From assembly GCA_016584305.1 (NCBI GenBank), contig JACEEZ010011040.1, positions 209,454 to 273,453 on the forward strand: a stretch of 64,000 nt of DNA, given 5' to 3'. Shown here in pieces: positions 31,651 to 44,614 of this stretch; within the stretch, counting starts at the first letter, position 1; each line of letters begins with the position of its first letter. The translations under genes and the position numbers were made by a program. The notes under the pieces are model-generated. The model made no database searches. It saw nothing but the letters and a program-made list of their open reading frames with translations, and was not told where the DNA came from. Source of the stretch: Chionoecetes opilio (lineage: Eukaryota > Arthropoda > Malacostraca > Decapoda > Majidae).

Positions 31651-31837
31651 TGCCAGATCAAAGGAGTGCAAGCTATAATAATAATAGTAATTATTTTTAT
31701 TTTGCCAAGGCATAGACAGCAAAAATTTATATTATATCCATACATTGAAAACAAAATGTGAAGTGGTTAAAGGCTAAGAGGGTAGGATCAGAAACTTCAT
31801 ATTCCAAAGCTTCTTGACAATTTGGTGGAATGTTTAG

Positions 31838-32049
31838 TTAACCCCTTGAGGCCCAGAACGTAATTTCCATTGTAATTAGGGTACCATTAGACGATTTTTA
31901 GTGACTATAAGCAATATTTTATAGCTCTGACCTGTTTAGTATCCTTTTCAACTAGCTAATTTAGTATATTCAGTGACTTTTCGTAATTGTATGGCTAACA
32001 ACAGACAATTTTATATAGCAAAGGAAAGATCTGGGCGTGAAGGGGTTAA
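31838..32049 (+). mobile_element. TTAA MITE, copy 5
   Basis: TTAACCCCTTGAGGCCCAGA to GGGCGTGAAGGGGTTAA, in the RpL11 pseudogene intron. Confidence 0.85.
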
Positions 32050-32255
32050 TCGCTGGGGTGTGTATTGTAGCATTTTTATTCTTGAAGGAATACGACTCAT
32101 CTATTACAATAAATAAGGTTTCTTTTTAAGCCTTGGGTTAGATGTAACGGAGTCCTGGTTTGCTGTAACACTGTCTTGTTGCCGTTAAATTATACCTTGA
32201 CACATACAGGCCTGGTAATAATCTGTCGGCATTGTAGCTTTATCATGGGAGACTG

Positions 32256-32467
32256 TTAACCCCTTCACGCCCAGATCTTTCCTTTGCCATAAAAAATTGT
32301 CCGTTGTTAGCCATAAAATTGCAAAAAGTAACTGAATATACCAAATTAGTTAGTGGACAAGGATACTAAACAGGTCATAGCTGTAAAATATTGCTTATAG
32401 TCACTAAAAATCGTCTAATGGTACCCAAATTGCAATGGGAATTACGTTCTGGGTCTCAAGGGGTTAA
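32256..32467 (-). mobile_element. TTAA MITE, copy 6
   Basis: Both TTAA ends present; in the RpL11 pseudogene intron. Confidence 0.85.
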
Positions 32468-32586
32468 TGATGTTACTCCTACATCACAGGTTCAATATTG
32501 CAGCTTTTGTTTTTAGGTCGTCTGACTTGAAATATCATCTCCCAACACTATATAGTAATTTCATCATAGTAGGCATCATGGTAGTT

Positions 32587-32799
32587 TTAACCCCTTCACG
32601 CCCAGATCTTTCCTTTGCTATATGAAATTGTCTGTTGTTAGCCATAAAATTACGAAATAGTAGCTTAATATGCCAAATTAGTTAGGCGACAAGAATACTA
32701 AACAGGTCATATGTATAAAATATTACTTAATCTATTAAAATCGTGTAATGGCCTACCCAAATTACAATGGAAATAACATTCTGGGTCTCAAGGGGTTAA
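32587..32799 (-). mobile_element. TTAA MITE, copy 7
   Basis: Both TTAA ends present; somewhat diverged interior. Confidence 0.85.
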
Positions 32800-32918
32800 A
32801 TCAGATACTTCCTGGCATGTGTAGATGACCAGTATTAGGAATATAGTAAATATGGATCAACTAAACTCTGTATTTTTGGTGCATCTTTATTCATTATCTT
32901 TTGCTTACATAATTTAAT

Positions 32919-33155
32919 GTGGCGCTTATTTCAGAAAGTTGATAAGTGCCACAAACAAAAAACTGAGAAAAGGGCTTCAAAGTTTTTTCATGTTCAAAAT
33001 GTCATCTCTTTTAAGGGGAGCGACACACAAATATTTCCGTAAATATTTGTGTGACGCTGCCCTTTGACATTTTGAACATACAGTAGAAAAACTTTGAAGC
33101 CATTTCCTCAGTTTTTTGTTTGTGGCGCTTATTGACTTTCTGAAATAAGCACCTC
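32919..33155. mobile_element. Foldback MITE (GAGGCGCTTATTTC family), copy 2
   Basis: Same outer and inner motifs as 30453-30686, with a different loop (AAATATTTCCGTAAATATTT). Confidence 0.75.
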
Positions 33156-33223
33156 ATATATTCCTTAATGAATTACCGTCAATTACACTATAGTCAATAT
33201 TACGTCAATATTTACATAATTGA

Positions 33224-33653
33224 CATTTAACTAGATATCTAATATTATAATCAATGCACTTTATAATTTATAAATAGCCAAAAATGGGCTCAAAATACGT
33301 AAAAATCCAAAAATGGGCTCAAAATACGTAAAAATCTGTGTTAAGTCCAAAATACCTCCAAGACTCTCCGGAGAAACACCACCAACCCAAGAAAAGTTAA
33401 ATGCAAAAAACATCCATCTCAGATTTTATTAATATCAAAACCTCTTTCAAAATAGTATCAGTACTATTTTGAACGAGAAATAAAATCAGAGATGGATGTT
33501 TTTTGCATTTAACTTTTTTTGCGTTTGGTGTTTCTCCGGAGAGTCTTAGAGGTATTTTGGACTTAACACAGATTTTTACGTATTTTGAGCCCATTTTTGG
33601 CTATTTATAAATTATAAAGTGCATTGATTATATATTAGATATCTAGTTAAATG
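33224..33653. mobile_element. 430-bp foldback element
   Basis: Arms start CATTTAACTAGATATCTAAT and end with the complement. A CAAAAATGGGCTCAAAATAC unit is tandemly doubled in the left arm only. Confidence 0.8.
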
Positions 33654-33714
33654 AATGACTATGAGGAATACATCATCGGCAGCCAATTGCCCGTGGGTGT
33701 CGCAGCGGAAGTCA

Positions 33715-33975
33715 GTCTTTCCATACGAGAATCTCAGCGAAGATTTGTATATTAAGTCAATAGGGAGTTTTAAAAGGAGGCTAGATAATTATATGGATGG
33801 AATGAACTCAGTAGACAGGTAGTTAGTGGGGAGTCATTAGGGAGCTTTAAAAGGAGACTGGACAGTGTTATGGATGGGGATGAAAGGTGGATATAGGTAG
33901 TGTTGAGTAACAGGAACTACCACGTGTAGGTCTCGCGGCCTCTTGCAGCTTCCTTATGTTCTTATGTAGCCACCA
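33715..33975 (+). mobile_element. CR1-like LINE 3' end
   Basis: Repeated AGGGAGTTTTAAAAGGAGGC blocks encoding a FKRRLD-type ORF2 tail, then CTTGCAGCTTCCTTATGTTC with short ATGTTCTT repeats at the 3' end. Ends just before the acceptor of the last RpL11 pseudo-exon. Confidence 0.65.
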
Positions 33976-34346
33976 CTCCCTTTCTCTACAGGTTAGCGTG
34001 TGGCCAAGAAGCGCCGCGCCCCAGGCAAGATTGCGCCCCTGCACTGCCTGATCAAGGAGGCGCCATCAAGTGCTTCCAGACCAAGTATGATCGGCGTCCG
34101 TCATTCTGCCGGGAAAGAAAAAGTAAACATGTTGAGAAAATAAAAATAAAAATGTTAAGGTTCTGGATTTGTTCATTATGCTTTTCCTTTTGTGAGGTGG
34201 TGGTTAAGACAACAAGACAGAGTTAACTTAGGTACTAGAGCAAAATATACATAATGAAGGCACATGGCATGAGTACATAGAGCACATAGTAGCAAAGTGC
34301 ATATAGTACATAGGGTATACTTGTACACCTGTGCTACCCCTGTATA

Positions 34347-34470
34347 ATAATCAGGGATATGGACTGATGATCCTATAGTATACTCTTGCAATTATAAGTC
34401 TTGATAGCAATAATAATCAGGGATATGGACTGATGATCTTATAGTATACCCTTGCAATTATAACTCATGA
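34347..34470. repeat. Tandem duplication, unit about 75 bp
   Basis: AATAATCAGGGATATGGACT and the following TATAGTATAC...GCAATTATAA occur twice in a row. Confidence 0.75.
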
Positions 34471-34559
34471 CAGCAGTTGTTTACGTTCTTTACGTTTATG
34501 TGTATGGCGCCTGTAGTCTACTTACACAAGGGCTTGGATGAATAATAGCCCTCAATGGG

Positions 34560-34800
34560 TTCATGTGAGGGCTGTGATGGTGGCACAGGCAGGACTTTTA
34601 TAGTGACTGCATATAGAGGCTCATACCGCCCCCTGTGTCCTCTGATGCACTAGCCGTCGCAGGTAGAGTTGATGGGCGGTGTGTGGGTATTCTTGTGCCA
34701 CTCAACCATGGAGGAAAGATCTGCACCAGGCGGGACTCTAACTCAGGTTGTCGAGCTCACCACTACCAGGCGGTAACCACTCTGCCACCGCCTCCCCAAG
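34560..34800 (-). mobile_element. tRNA-derived SINE, family S2
   Basis: Minus-strand head GGGAGGCGGTGGCAGAGTGG; body shared with 20385 and 23770 copies. Confidence 0.7.
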
Positions 34801-35016
34801 CAGGCCTGTAAAAAGTTATAATCTGTTAGGCTAAGGGTTGGCTATATGGAGGTCATTCAGAAAAGTATCCATGAAAAATCCCGAACTCAAAAACAAGCCT
34901 TGAAATATTTCACCCATTAACTTTTACGAACAAATTAATTAGTCTAGCAAAAAATAAATTAATAAATAATGTAGTAATATAATGTGTGCAGTAATATCCT
35001 TTACTACACAATTAAC

Positions 35017-35228
35017 TTAACCCCTTGAGACCCAGAACGTAATTTCCATTGTAATTTGGGTGCCATTAGACAATTTTTAGTGAATATAAGCAATGTTTTA
35101 TAGATATGACCTGTTTAGTATCCTTGTCCACGAGCTAATTTGGTATATTTAGTTACTTTTCGTTATTTTATGGCTCGATAACAGACGATTTATATAGCAA
35201 AGGAAAGATCTGGGCGTGAAGGGGTTAA
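35017..35228 (+). mobile_element. TTAA MITE, copy 8
   Basis: TTAA at both ends, typical sequence. Confidence 0.85.
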
Positions 35229-35515
35229 CTTACTCAATATATACCCACTGAATTACATTACCCTTTTCCCTTACTGTCTTTTCCTTTTAACTCTTCAACA
35301 CTACTAAGCCATATGATCTATTCTGCCTGGCACTAAAAAACCTACACTTATTCAACACCAGCACTCCCGACCTTTGCTCCTACTCTGCTTATCAAGAGTA
35401 CAGGGAGTGATATATCTTGGCTCACAAATCATGTTAATCTATCCTCATTATCAATATAGGTGGCTTAAGTGTGCCGTGGTTGCTACAGGAGTAATGAAAT
35501 AATAAAATACTCATT
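35229..35515. other. No feature recognised
   Basis: AT-rich unique-looking DNA. Confidence 0.5.
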
Positions 35516-35520
35516 ACATA

Positions 35521-35605
35521 ATGGATTTCCTGGATGCCAGCAAACCATTTGACAAAGTGAATTACTGGAAACTCAAAATTCACTCTTATCTCACAACTCA
35601 TGAAC
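35521..35605 (+). pseudogene. Short LINE reverse transcriptase fragment
   Basis: MDFLDASKPFDKVNYWKL resembles the RT motif FLDASKAFDKVN of CR1-type LINEs. Part of the neighbouring sequence is shared in inverted form with copy B. Confidence 0.6.
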
Positions 35606-35677
35606 TAAATTGGCTTCCGAGACCCGACTAGTTACTTCATAGACTTTTTGTAATGATTTCTTCCCTACGCAATCTTC

Positions 35678-35873
35678 TTAACCCCTTCACGCCCAAATCT
35701 TTCCTTTGCTATATAAAAAATCTTATGTTGTTGGCCATAATATTACGAAAAGTAGCTTAATATACCAAATTAGTTAGTGGACTAATAGTGAATATTGCTT
35801 ATATTCACAAAAAAAATCGTCTAATGGTACCTAAATTACAATGGAAATTACGTTCTGGGCCTCACGGGGTTAA
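35678..35873 (-). mobile_element. TTAA MITE, copy 9
   Basis: Slightly shorter copy with both TTAA ends, at the same position of the segment as copy 3 in copy B, so this insertion predates that duplication. Confidence 0.85.
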
Positions 35874-35917
35874 TCACGTACAAAGATAAATGGATAAATA
35901 TATATATCCCAACTCAC

Positions 35918-36083
35918 CTCAGATAAGATTGCAAGATGTTTTCTGAGGGCGAGTATGTGGTGGGTGACTGCCGGCTGCCTCAGCGTGCCTGTGAGCGCTG
36001 CCAAGGGTTGTGTGGCGGCCTTAGTGGACCTCGTAGACGGCAGGGTGGAGGTAGTACAGCCTTAGCTCCCACCTGCTGGTGGG
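35918..36083 (-). pseudogene. Exon-like block in copy C, unknown protein
   Basis: Minus strand: acceptor CTCCTTCAG, a frame STKAATQPLAALTGTLRQPA continuing VTHHILALRKHLAILSE, and a consensus donor GAG|gtgagt. One base is lacking in the first third relative to copy A, which would introduce an early stop. Family not recognised. Confidence 0.45.
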
Positions 36084-36282
36084 CTGAAGGAGGAGATGGT
36101 GGGTGTTAGTTGTGGTGTGTTGGTGAGAAAATTACTAAAATAAAAAGGAAATGGAAAAAATGAAGGAAAGGAGAGATGATTGCTTGACTGACTGACTGAC
36201 TGATTGATTGACTGATGGCTTGATTGATTGATCTGACTGAGTGACTGACTGACTGGAAATTACTGAGGTTAAAGTTGTTGAA

Positions 36283-36418
<136 letters not shown>

Positions 36419-36584
36419 CACGACAAAATGAAAACTGAAACACTTTTCAAATACATTTCCTTCACATTCACAATCAAAGAAAACAAATCACGGGAATTAC
36501 CTTAACTTTTCCCCCTTCCATCCCTCCACCTGGGTTTATTCCTTCCATCCTTCCACCTGGGTCCGCCGAAGCCTCCTGTCAGGG

Positions 36585-36783
36585 TGGAAGAGGAGGAGGA
36601 GGAGGAGGTGGTGGAGGAGGAGCTATCACTGTCAGAGAGGAGGAGGAGGATAAGAAGGGGGAAGAGGTAGAGGTGGAGGAGGAGGAGGAGGAGGAGTAGA
36701 TGTAGGAGTAGGTGGAGGAGGAGGAGGAGGAGGTGACGTAATGACAGAGAAAGAGAGAGGACAGAACAGCCCACAAACTACGT

Positions 36784-36824
<41 letters not shown>
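36585..36824. repeat. GGA-rich tract and long A-run
   Basis: Imperfect GGA repeats to 36735 and an A-run of nearly 40 bases at 36786-36824. Confidence 0.9.
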
Positions 36825-36827
<3 letters not shown>

Positions 36828-36829
36828 TA

Positions 36830-37590
36830 CCCACAATCCTCGCGACGTTGTTAATGAGTTTGAAGCACTAACGAACCCTATCAATATAAGCTTTAAAAAA
36901 ATACTACAAAACTATACCAACACTTACTAACACACATTTACTAACATTTAAGACTTAGGTAACGTCAGGTCAAGAATTATTGGTCAAAGGTCAACAGGTA
37001 AGGGCGTGGGAAGGAAATAAGGGAAAGGTTTAGTGTTACGAAGCATTGTAGAGCAGAGTTGAGCTGCTTGAGTAATCCGGTACGAGCGACAGTCGAGGGC
37101 GCGCTGCGCTCAGGCAGGGTGTGTGCAGGCAGCTGGGAGGAAAGGGCTGAGCTTTGGCCAAACAACGCCTTGTTTTGTTGCTTTTCAATAATTCTTCATA
37201 TTCCTGCAGCGCAAGTTCAGTAGAGAAAAAGGGAGGGAGTGGGAGGAATGAGTGGCGGGTCTAGGGGGCGGCCACCCCAGATCTTAGTCAGGGGTCTAAT
37301 GAAAATTCAACCATTTCTTTTTGATGGTAATGCCATGGCCACCCCACATTATATCTGTGTCCAGCCTTGGCCACCCCGGTCACCATGTCCTGGCGGCGCC
37401 ACTGTGAGTGGGGGAGGGAGGGAGGGCTTACGTGTGATTTGAGATTTAGTCCTCCCTGCAAAGTAATGGCTGTTGCCTCGTTATCTTTCTACCTTATAAT
37501 AAAGTCAGATTATATTAAAAATATAGGTTATGGGATGGCCAATGATTCACATGAATGTTTTAGTATGTTTGGAGAAATTAATTAGCTACA
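36830..37590. other. No gene recognised
   Basis: Includes a GC-richer stretch (37075-37160) open on the minus strand for 62 codons without known motifs, and GGCCACCCC motifs at 37270-37390 that may belong to a transposon. Confidence 0.45.
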
Positions 37591-37591
37591 G

Positions 37592-38220
37592 CCAGTGGCG
37601 TCTTTAGCTACGGAGGGGCACGTGCGCCCCCCCACTGGCCATGGCTGCCGTAATCTGCTTGAACCTGTGACTGACGCTATGCACTAATACCCTTCTATGT
37701 GGCATCAGAATATCCCAGAGTTCCGCTTGCCATACTGCCCCCCCCATACACAGCTGTGCCCCCTCCCCCCCGTAGGCCCCCATTGTTGGACACCTAGCCA
37801 CGCCCCCCCCCCGGTCCTGGCCGAGGTTGCATCCCTCCCTCCACTCTCACCTCCCATCCCACCTCACCCACACCTCTTCCCTCACACCCAACACCCACGC
37901 CAGGACCACAACACCCACACCTCTTCCCTCACACCATAGCCAGGAAAAATAATTGGGGGGGGCCACCTCCCAATGATGGTTGAGGGGTGGGTGCCTTAAT
38001 CAGCTGGGGGTCTGGGAGGCGCTGTAAGCCCCCCAGAGAATATTTTTGAAGATATGACTTAATTGGGGGCACATTGAACCCTATGGGGGGTTATTTATTG
38101 TTTTTTTGCATGATATTCAATATAGTAAAATTGATTAAATTATACCATACACTCCTAAAGTAGATGTGTTGAATTGGGGGGGGGCATGGCCCCATTGGCC
38201 CCCCCTCTGGCTCCGCCCTT
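37592..38220. repeat. CCACGCC-type tandem repeats with a G-run MITE-like insert
   Basis: CACACCCAACACCCACGCCA occurs in tandem copies at 37880-37935 and again from 38225; between them is about 280 bp with GGGGGGGG and GGCTCCGCCC ends typical of hAT-like MITEs. Boundaries uncertain. Confidence 0.45.
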
Positions 38221-38224
38221 GCCT

Positions 38225-38445
38225 CACACCCAACACCCACGCCAGGACCACAACACCCACACCTCTTCCCTCACATCCCAACACCCACGCCAGGACCACA
38301 ACACCTTCACGCACACGCTTAATGCAAAACACACTAACAGAATACCTGGACAATGCAAGAAATGGGAGGTTTTATAAGGATGTCTTACTCACCGACCGTC
38401 CGCCACGACTTCCTCAGCTCCTCTGCTCCCGGATGAAGCCGTGAC
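38225..38445 (-). repeat. Inverted duplicate of 16045-16250
   Basis: Near-identical over about 140 bp, including the donor-like gtgagtaag; the exon-like ATG is GTG here. Confidence 0.8.
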
Positions 38446-38616
38446 GCACGCGGCTTGAAGCGGTTCATAAGGTGCTTCAAATCAGCTTGTTGAAACAGCA
38501 ATGAATCTTGGGTTTTGAATTGTAATAGGAGAGTTATTGGCTGCTAAATACAATAGGGGAGAAAGATGATTTGTGCTTTGTATCTTTTGTTGCTATTATT
38601 GTTGTTGTAAGGTGGG

Positions 38617-38763
<147 letters not shown>

Positions 38764-38837
38764 CGTAAATGATAACAATCTATCAACAATGAACTCAACT
38801 TTATTCAAAACACTACAATTGACTACCGACACTGAAG

Positions 38838-39110
38838 GAAGGAAGGGAAGGGAAGGGAAGGGAAGGGAAGGGAAGGGAGGGAAGGGAAGGGAAGGGAAGG
38901 GAAGGGAAGGGAGGGAAGGGAGGGAAGGGAAGGGAAGGGAGGGAAGGGAAGGGAGGGAAGGGAAGGGAGGGAATAAGGGAAGGATGAAGGGAAGGAAGGG
39001 AAGGAGGGAACGAGGGAATTAGGGAAGGAAGGAGGAAAGGAGAGGAGGGAAGGGAAGGGAAGGAAAGGGAAGGGAGGGAAGGATAGGGGAAAGGAGCAGG
39101 GAGGGAAAGA
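38838..39110. repeat. (GGGAA)n-type repeat
   Basis: Purine-only array of GGGAA and GGGAAGGGA units. Confidence 0.95.
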
Positions 39111-39115
39111 AAAGC

Positions 39116-40035
<920 letters not shown>

Positions 40036-40223
40036 AACAATACGAACCACATATCATCATCATCATCATTAATACTAATAATACTAATAATAACAATAAT
40101 GATAAATAACACGGTAATTACGATTGGTTTATACACAGACACCAATTTACATGTTAACTCACAGACGGAAATAATAATAGAAAAAAAAAATTATGTACAT
40201 CCTTCTAGCCTTTTCATCTCCTA

Positions 40224-42022
40224 AGAAACCGACGCATAGGGAAGGCTGATCAAGAAACCGACGCGTAGGGAAAGCTGATAGAGAGACAAAGAAACCGACA
40301 CGTGGGGAAGGCTGATCAAGAAACTGACGCGTAGGGAAAGCTGATAGAGAGACAAAGAAACCGACGCGTGGGGAAGGCTGATAGAGACAAGAACGATGCG
40401 GGAGGAGAGAGATAGAGAGAGAGAAGAAAGACGCGTGGAGAAGGGGTGATAGAGAGAAAAGGGAGAACGACGCTGAGGGAGAGCGATAGAGAGACAAGAG
40501 AACGACGCTGGAGAAGGAAGAGAGAGAACAATACAATACCGACGCTAAACATATCAGCATTAATACCAACTAAGAAAATGATAGACAAAAGAAAACCGAG
40601 GTAATACTGATGGAAAAGACGACGCAAAGCTTAGAGAGACAAAGACGGAGAATGATAGATAGAAAAAAACGACACGTAGAAGCTGATATTCCAAGAAACC
40701 GACGCTAGGGAAGGCTGATATAAGAAACCGACGCGTAGGGAAAGCTGATAGATGAAAAGAAACCGAACGCGTGGGGAAGCGTATAAGAAACGACGCGTAG
40801 GGAAAGTAGAAATTAAAGAAACCGACGCGTGGGGAAGGCTGACAGCGAGCATAAAGGGTACAGAACCGACCGTGGGGAGGCTGATAGAGAACAAGAAACC
40901 GACGCGTAGGGAAAGGCTGATAACAAAGAAACACGGTAGGAAAATGATGACAAGAAACCGACGCGTAGGGAGGCTGACCAAGAAACTGACCGTAGGGAGA
41001 GGCTGATAGACAAAGAAACCGACGTGTAGGGAAGGCTGACAAGAAGAAACCGACCGTAGGGAAGGCTGAATCAAAGAAACCGACGCGTAGGGAAGGCTGA
41101 CAATAAGAAACGACTCGTAGGGAGGCTGACAATAAAACCAACGCGTGGGGAGTCGAATTTAAGAAACCAGTGCGTGGGAAGGCTGACCAAGAAACCGACG
41201 CATTGGGGGGGGGGTGACCAAGAAACGACTCGTAGGGAGGGCTGACCAAGAAACCGACGCGTAGGGAGGGCTGACCAAGAAACCAACGGTAGGGAAGACT
41301 GACCAAGAAACCGACGCGTAGGGGGGGCTGACTTAGAAACCGACGCGTAGGGAGGGCTGACCAAGAAACCGACGCGTAGGAAGGCTGACCAAGAAACCGA
41401 GCGTAGGGGAGGCTGACCAAGAAACCGACGCGTAGGGGAAGGCTGACCAAGAAACCGATGCGAGGGAGGCTGACCAAAAACCGACGCGTAAGGAAGGCTG
41501 ACCAAGAAACCGAGGCGTAGGAGGGACTGACTTAGAAAACCGACGCGTAGGAAGGCTGACCAAGAAACCGACGCGTAGAGGAAGGCTGACCAAGAAACCG
41601 ACGCGTAGGGAAGGCTGACCAAGAAACCGACGCGTAGGGAAGGCTGACAAGAAACCAACGCGTGGGAAGCTGACTAAGAAACCGACGCGTGGGGAGGCTG
41701 ACCAAGAAACCGAACGCGTGGGGAAGGCGACCAAGAAACCGACGCGTAGGGAAGGCTGACCAAGAAACCGACGCGTGGGGAAGGCTGACCAAGAAACCAA
41801 CGCGTGGGGAAGGCTGACCAAGAAACCGACGCGTGGGGAGGGCTGACCAAGAAACCGACGCGTGGGGAGGGCTTGACCAAGAAACCGACGCGTAGGGAAG
41901 GCTGACCAAGAAACCGACGCGTAGGGAGGGCTGACCAAGAAACCGACGCGTGGGGAAGGCTGACCAAGAAACCGACGCGTAGGGAAGGCTGACCAAGAAA
42001 CCGACGCGTGGGGAAGGCTGAT
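40224..42022. repeat. 29-bp minisatellite, about 60 units
   Basis: Unit AAGAAACCGACGCGTAGGGA followed by AGGCTGACC. Units near 42000 are homogeneous; toward 40224 they become degenerate and carry GAGAGA insertions. The minus strand has no stop in any frame of the consensus, producing long spurious frames. Confidence 0.95.
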
Positions 42023-42284
<262 letters not shown>

Positions 42285-42287
42285 CAT

Positions 42288-42578
42288 CTAGTTGTATTCA
42301 TCTAGTTGTATTTTACAGGGCCTGAGCAACGATCGTATGGCCCCGTCTCCATATCAACATTTATTTTATCATTCTTCCTTAGTGCTTAGTGTTGGCCGAA
42401 GCCACCACCCCGGGAGGGGGGTCACAAACCCCCGGCTAACACCCGGTACCCATTCACTGCTGGGTGGACAGGGGCTCGGGTTTTAAGAAGACCGCCCGTC
42501 TGTCTTCGCTCCGCCCGGGGATCGAACCCGGGACTTCTCGGTTGTGAGCCGAGCTTGCTAACCCTTACACTACGGAGT
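42288..42578 (-). mobile_element. tRNA-Val-derived SINE
   Basis: Minus-strand head ACTCCGTAGTGTAAGGGTTA, CAC anticodon loop, B-box GGTTCGATCC; tail side ends in TACAACTAGATG repeats. Copy of 25957-26150. GT repeats lie on both sides. Confidence 0.78.
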
Positions 42579-42588
42579 TCCCTGATAG

Positions 42589-42591
<3 letters not shown>

Positions 42592-42660
<69 letters not shown>
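42592..42660. repeat. (GT)n microsatellite
   Basis: About 34 GT units. Confidence 0.98.
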
Positions 42661-42663
<3 letters not shown>

Positions 42664-42818
42664 ACTCTCTGATCGACTTTTACATGTAGTACGTATTAAC
42701 ATAACACTATAAATAAAAAAATAAAAATTAAAAGAAAAGAAAATCCTTTAATTAATTCTCATTTTAATGCGATAAAAAAAAATACGATGCTATATCCCAA
42801 AAAAACCGTATAATTCTT

Positions 42819-43132
42819 TAAGGTGGGGTTCACACTACACCTTTTTGCTGTCCGTGTCTGCGTGCGTGTCTTCATCAGTGACGTCACAGTGACGTCACCC
42901 CGTCACTCCCGCAGTCCCGGAGAAAGAACTGGGACCTCGGAATGTGTGAGCCTGGGACGCGCGTCTCTCAAGGTCAGTGACGTCATCACTGCTCCAGCAA
43001 CGTGGTGGTCGGCGGAGCCTGGTTCACACTACACAGGCAGGGAGTGACGTCACTGTGACGTACTGTGCCGTCACTGATGACAAGACGCACGTAGACTACG
43101 GACAGCAAAACCGTGGTGTGAACCAGGCCTTA
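42819..43132. mobile_element. Foldback MITE with TGACGTCA motifs
   Basis: Inverted ends AAGGTGGGGTTCACACTACA and complement of TAAGGCCTGGTTCACACCAC. The subterminal regions are inverted too and carry several GTGACGTCA sites. Confidence 0.75.
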
Positions 43133-43492
43133 GGCTTATTCATAACGCAATAGGACATATCTTAACGTAGCTTTGGAGTTTATGATCAGCCATACGGGTT
43201 TCCTAGGAGTGTGTTAAGACTATGAAACAGTTATACTCTTGCCATGATTACAGCCAAAAACTGGAAGATATTGAGACCACCTTTTTGAAACAGTGTAGCT
43301 AAGGGATCCATGGTAGGGGGGGGCGCGCCGGGGGCATACAAACGGAGTGTTGGTTACAGAAAACGTGATGCTGTATGGTAAAGAACGGGAAATGATTGCC
43401 TAGTTTGTGATGACGTGTGTGTGACTGTGTGTGTGTTGTGATGATGTTGTGCGTTCACTCGTGTGTACAGACATCTGAATACACACACACAG

Positions 43493-43523
<31 letters not shown>

Positions 43524-44590
43524 GTAATTTCTAAAAGAACTTAATCTTATTTCACAATCATCACAATTTTCCTACAACTTTTAACTTAACAAAACATTGA
43601 ATAATCTTTGGTTTTCACTCACATATTCACATATTTCTCTATTTTCAACCCAAGATAGACAGAGAAAATTCGAATCACAACCCAAAAAAGGGCAAACCCA
43701 AAGAATGGTTGATAATTCACACATTAATCTTAACTAAAAACATGGTAAACCTAAGAGTATTTATCAATATCACACATATATTTATTCACTTAACCCAAGA
43801 GAGTTATGAAAGTTAAATCTGAATCAAGGTCTAGAGAAGTTACAGGTCAACTTATGCGCAGCACTTAACACAGAGTATCTATTTCTCTCGTTCTTATTGG
43901 CTAGCTTCCTCCCCCCCCCCCCCCTCTCTCTCTCTCTCCATCACTCCCTCTTATTAGCCAACTATTAACTCCCACGTTGTCATGCACTCTCTCTCTCTCT
44001 CCATCACTCTCTTATTAGCCAACTATTAACTCCACGTGACGTCATGCGCAAGAAAGACGCATATTAGACCCTCGAATAAATTGACCTGTTCTACTATAGA
44101 CCTTGATCCCAACAAAAACAACAAGACCCCCAAGAGCGACGGTGCTGCCCCCTGTGACTCAGACCCTTGCAACTACAACTACTCTAGCGATACTACTCAA
44201 ACGATCAAACGACGAGGATTAACAAGGCTTTTTTAACTCTTAACTATAGGTAGCAGACGCGCTGGCTATACTTGCTTGCTTGCTTTACTTGCTTACTTAC
44301 TCGCCCCTGCTTAAATTGTCCCCATTCCTGCTTGCTTGCGTTCTATATATCTGCTTATCTGTTTATAGTCTCGTTTGCTTAATTACGCTCAATTCTGCTC
44401 TCTATCTGCCTGCTTTTTTTTGGTTTCTATTCTACCCTTTGATTCTTCCCCTGCTTAATTTCTGCTTCTTTTCCTGCTCTATTCCTGCTTGCTTACGTTC
44501 TATAGATCTGTTTATCTGTTTCTATTCTCACTTGCTTAGTTACGTTAATTATTTTGCTATCTATCTGTCTCAATCATTTTCCGTTTAGAT
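43133..44590. other. Intergenic DNA, no gene recognised
   Basis: Contains CA repeats (43485-43515), a C-run and a tandem duplication of a CTCTCT...TTATTAGCCAACTATTAACT unit (43918-44035), then TTGCTTGCTTAC-rich DNA. Confidence 0.5.
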
Positions 44591-44614
44591 TCTTCCATTG
44601 CTATATGTGGCACT

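Larger units (their letters stand above)
31238..34126 (+). pseudogene. RpL11: Ribosomal protein L11 (uL5) copy, last two exons, intron retained
   Basis: Exon at 31238-31393 reads EYELRRDNFSQNGNFGFGLQ, then, after an 8-base insertion (31313-31320) that breaks the frame, GIKYETTIGIFGLDF and the donor CCAG|gtgaga. Exon at 33992-34126 reads VAKKRRAPGKI and IKCFQTKYD and ends LPGKKK-stop, with an in-frame TAG near its start, a missing base near 34060 and small insertions near 34092. AATAAA follows at 34139-34144. RpL11 is part of the large ribosomal subunit. Introns and lack of a poly-A tail show a DNA-level duplicate, not a retrocopy. Earlier exons were not found. Confidence 0.85.

Noticed and set aside
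40560..41477. 305-codon minus-strand frame as a real repetitive protein
   Set aside because: The 29-bp unit is stop-free in all frames, so the frame is expected by chance; indels move it between frames.
40224..42022. CRISPR-like regular repeat array
   Set aside because: Units are contiguous without unique spacers, there are no cas genes, and the genome is eukaryotic.
42500..42578. Functional tRNA-Val genes at 26085-26150 and 42510-42578
   Set aside because: The tRNA-like part is the head of a SINE with a shared body and mismatched acceptor stem.
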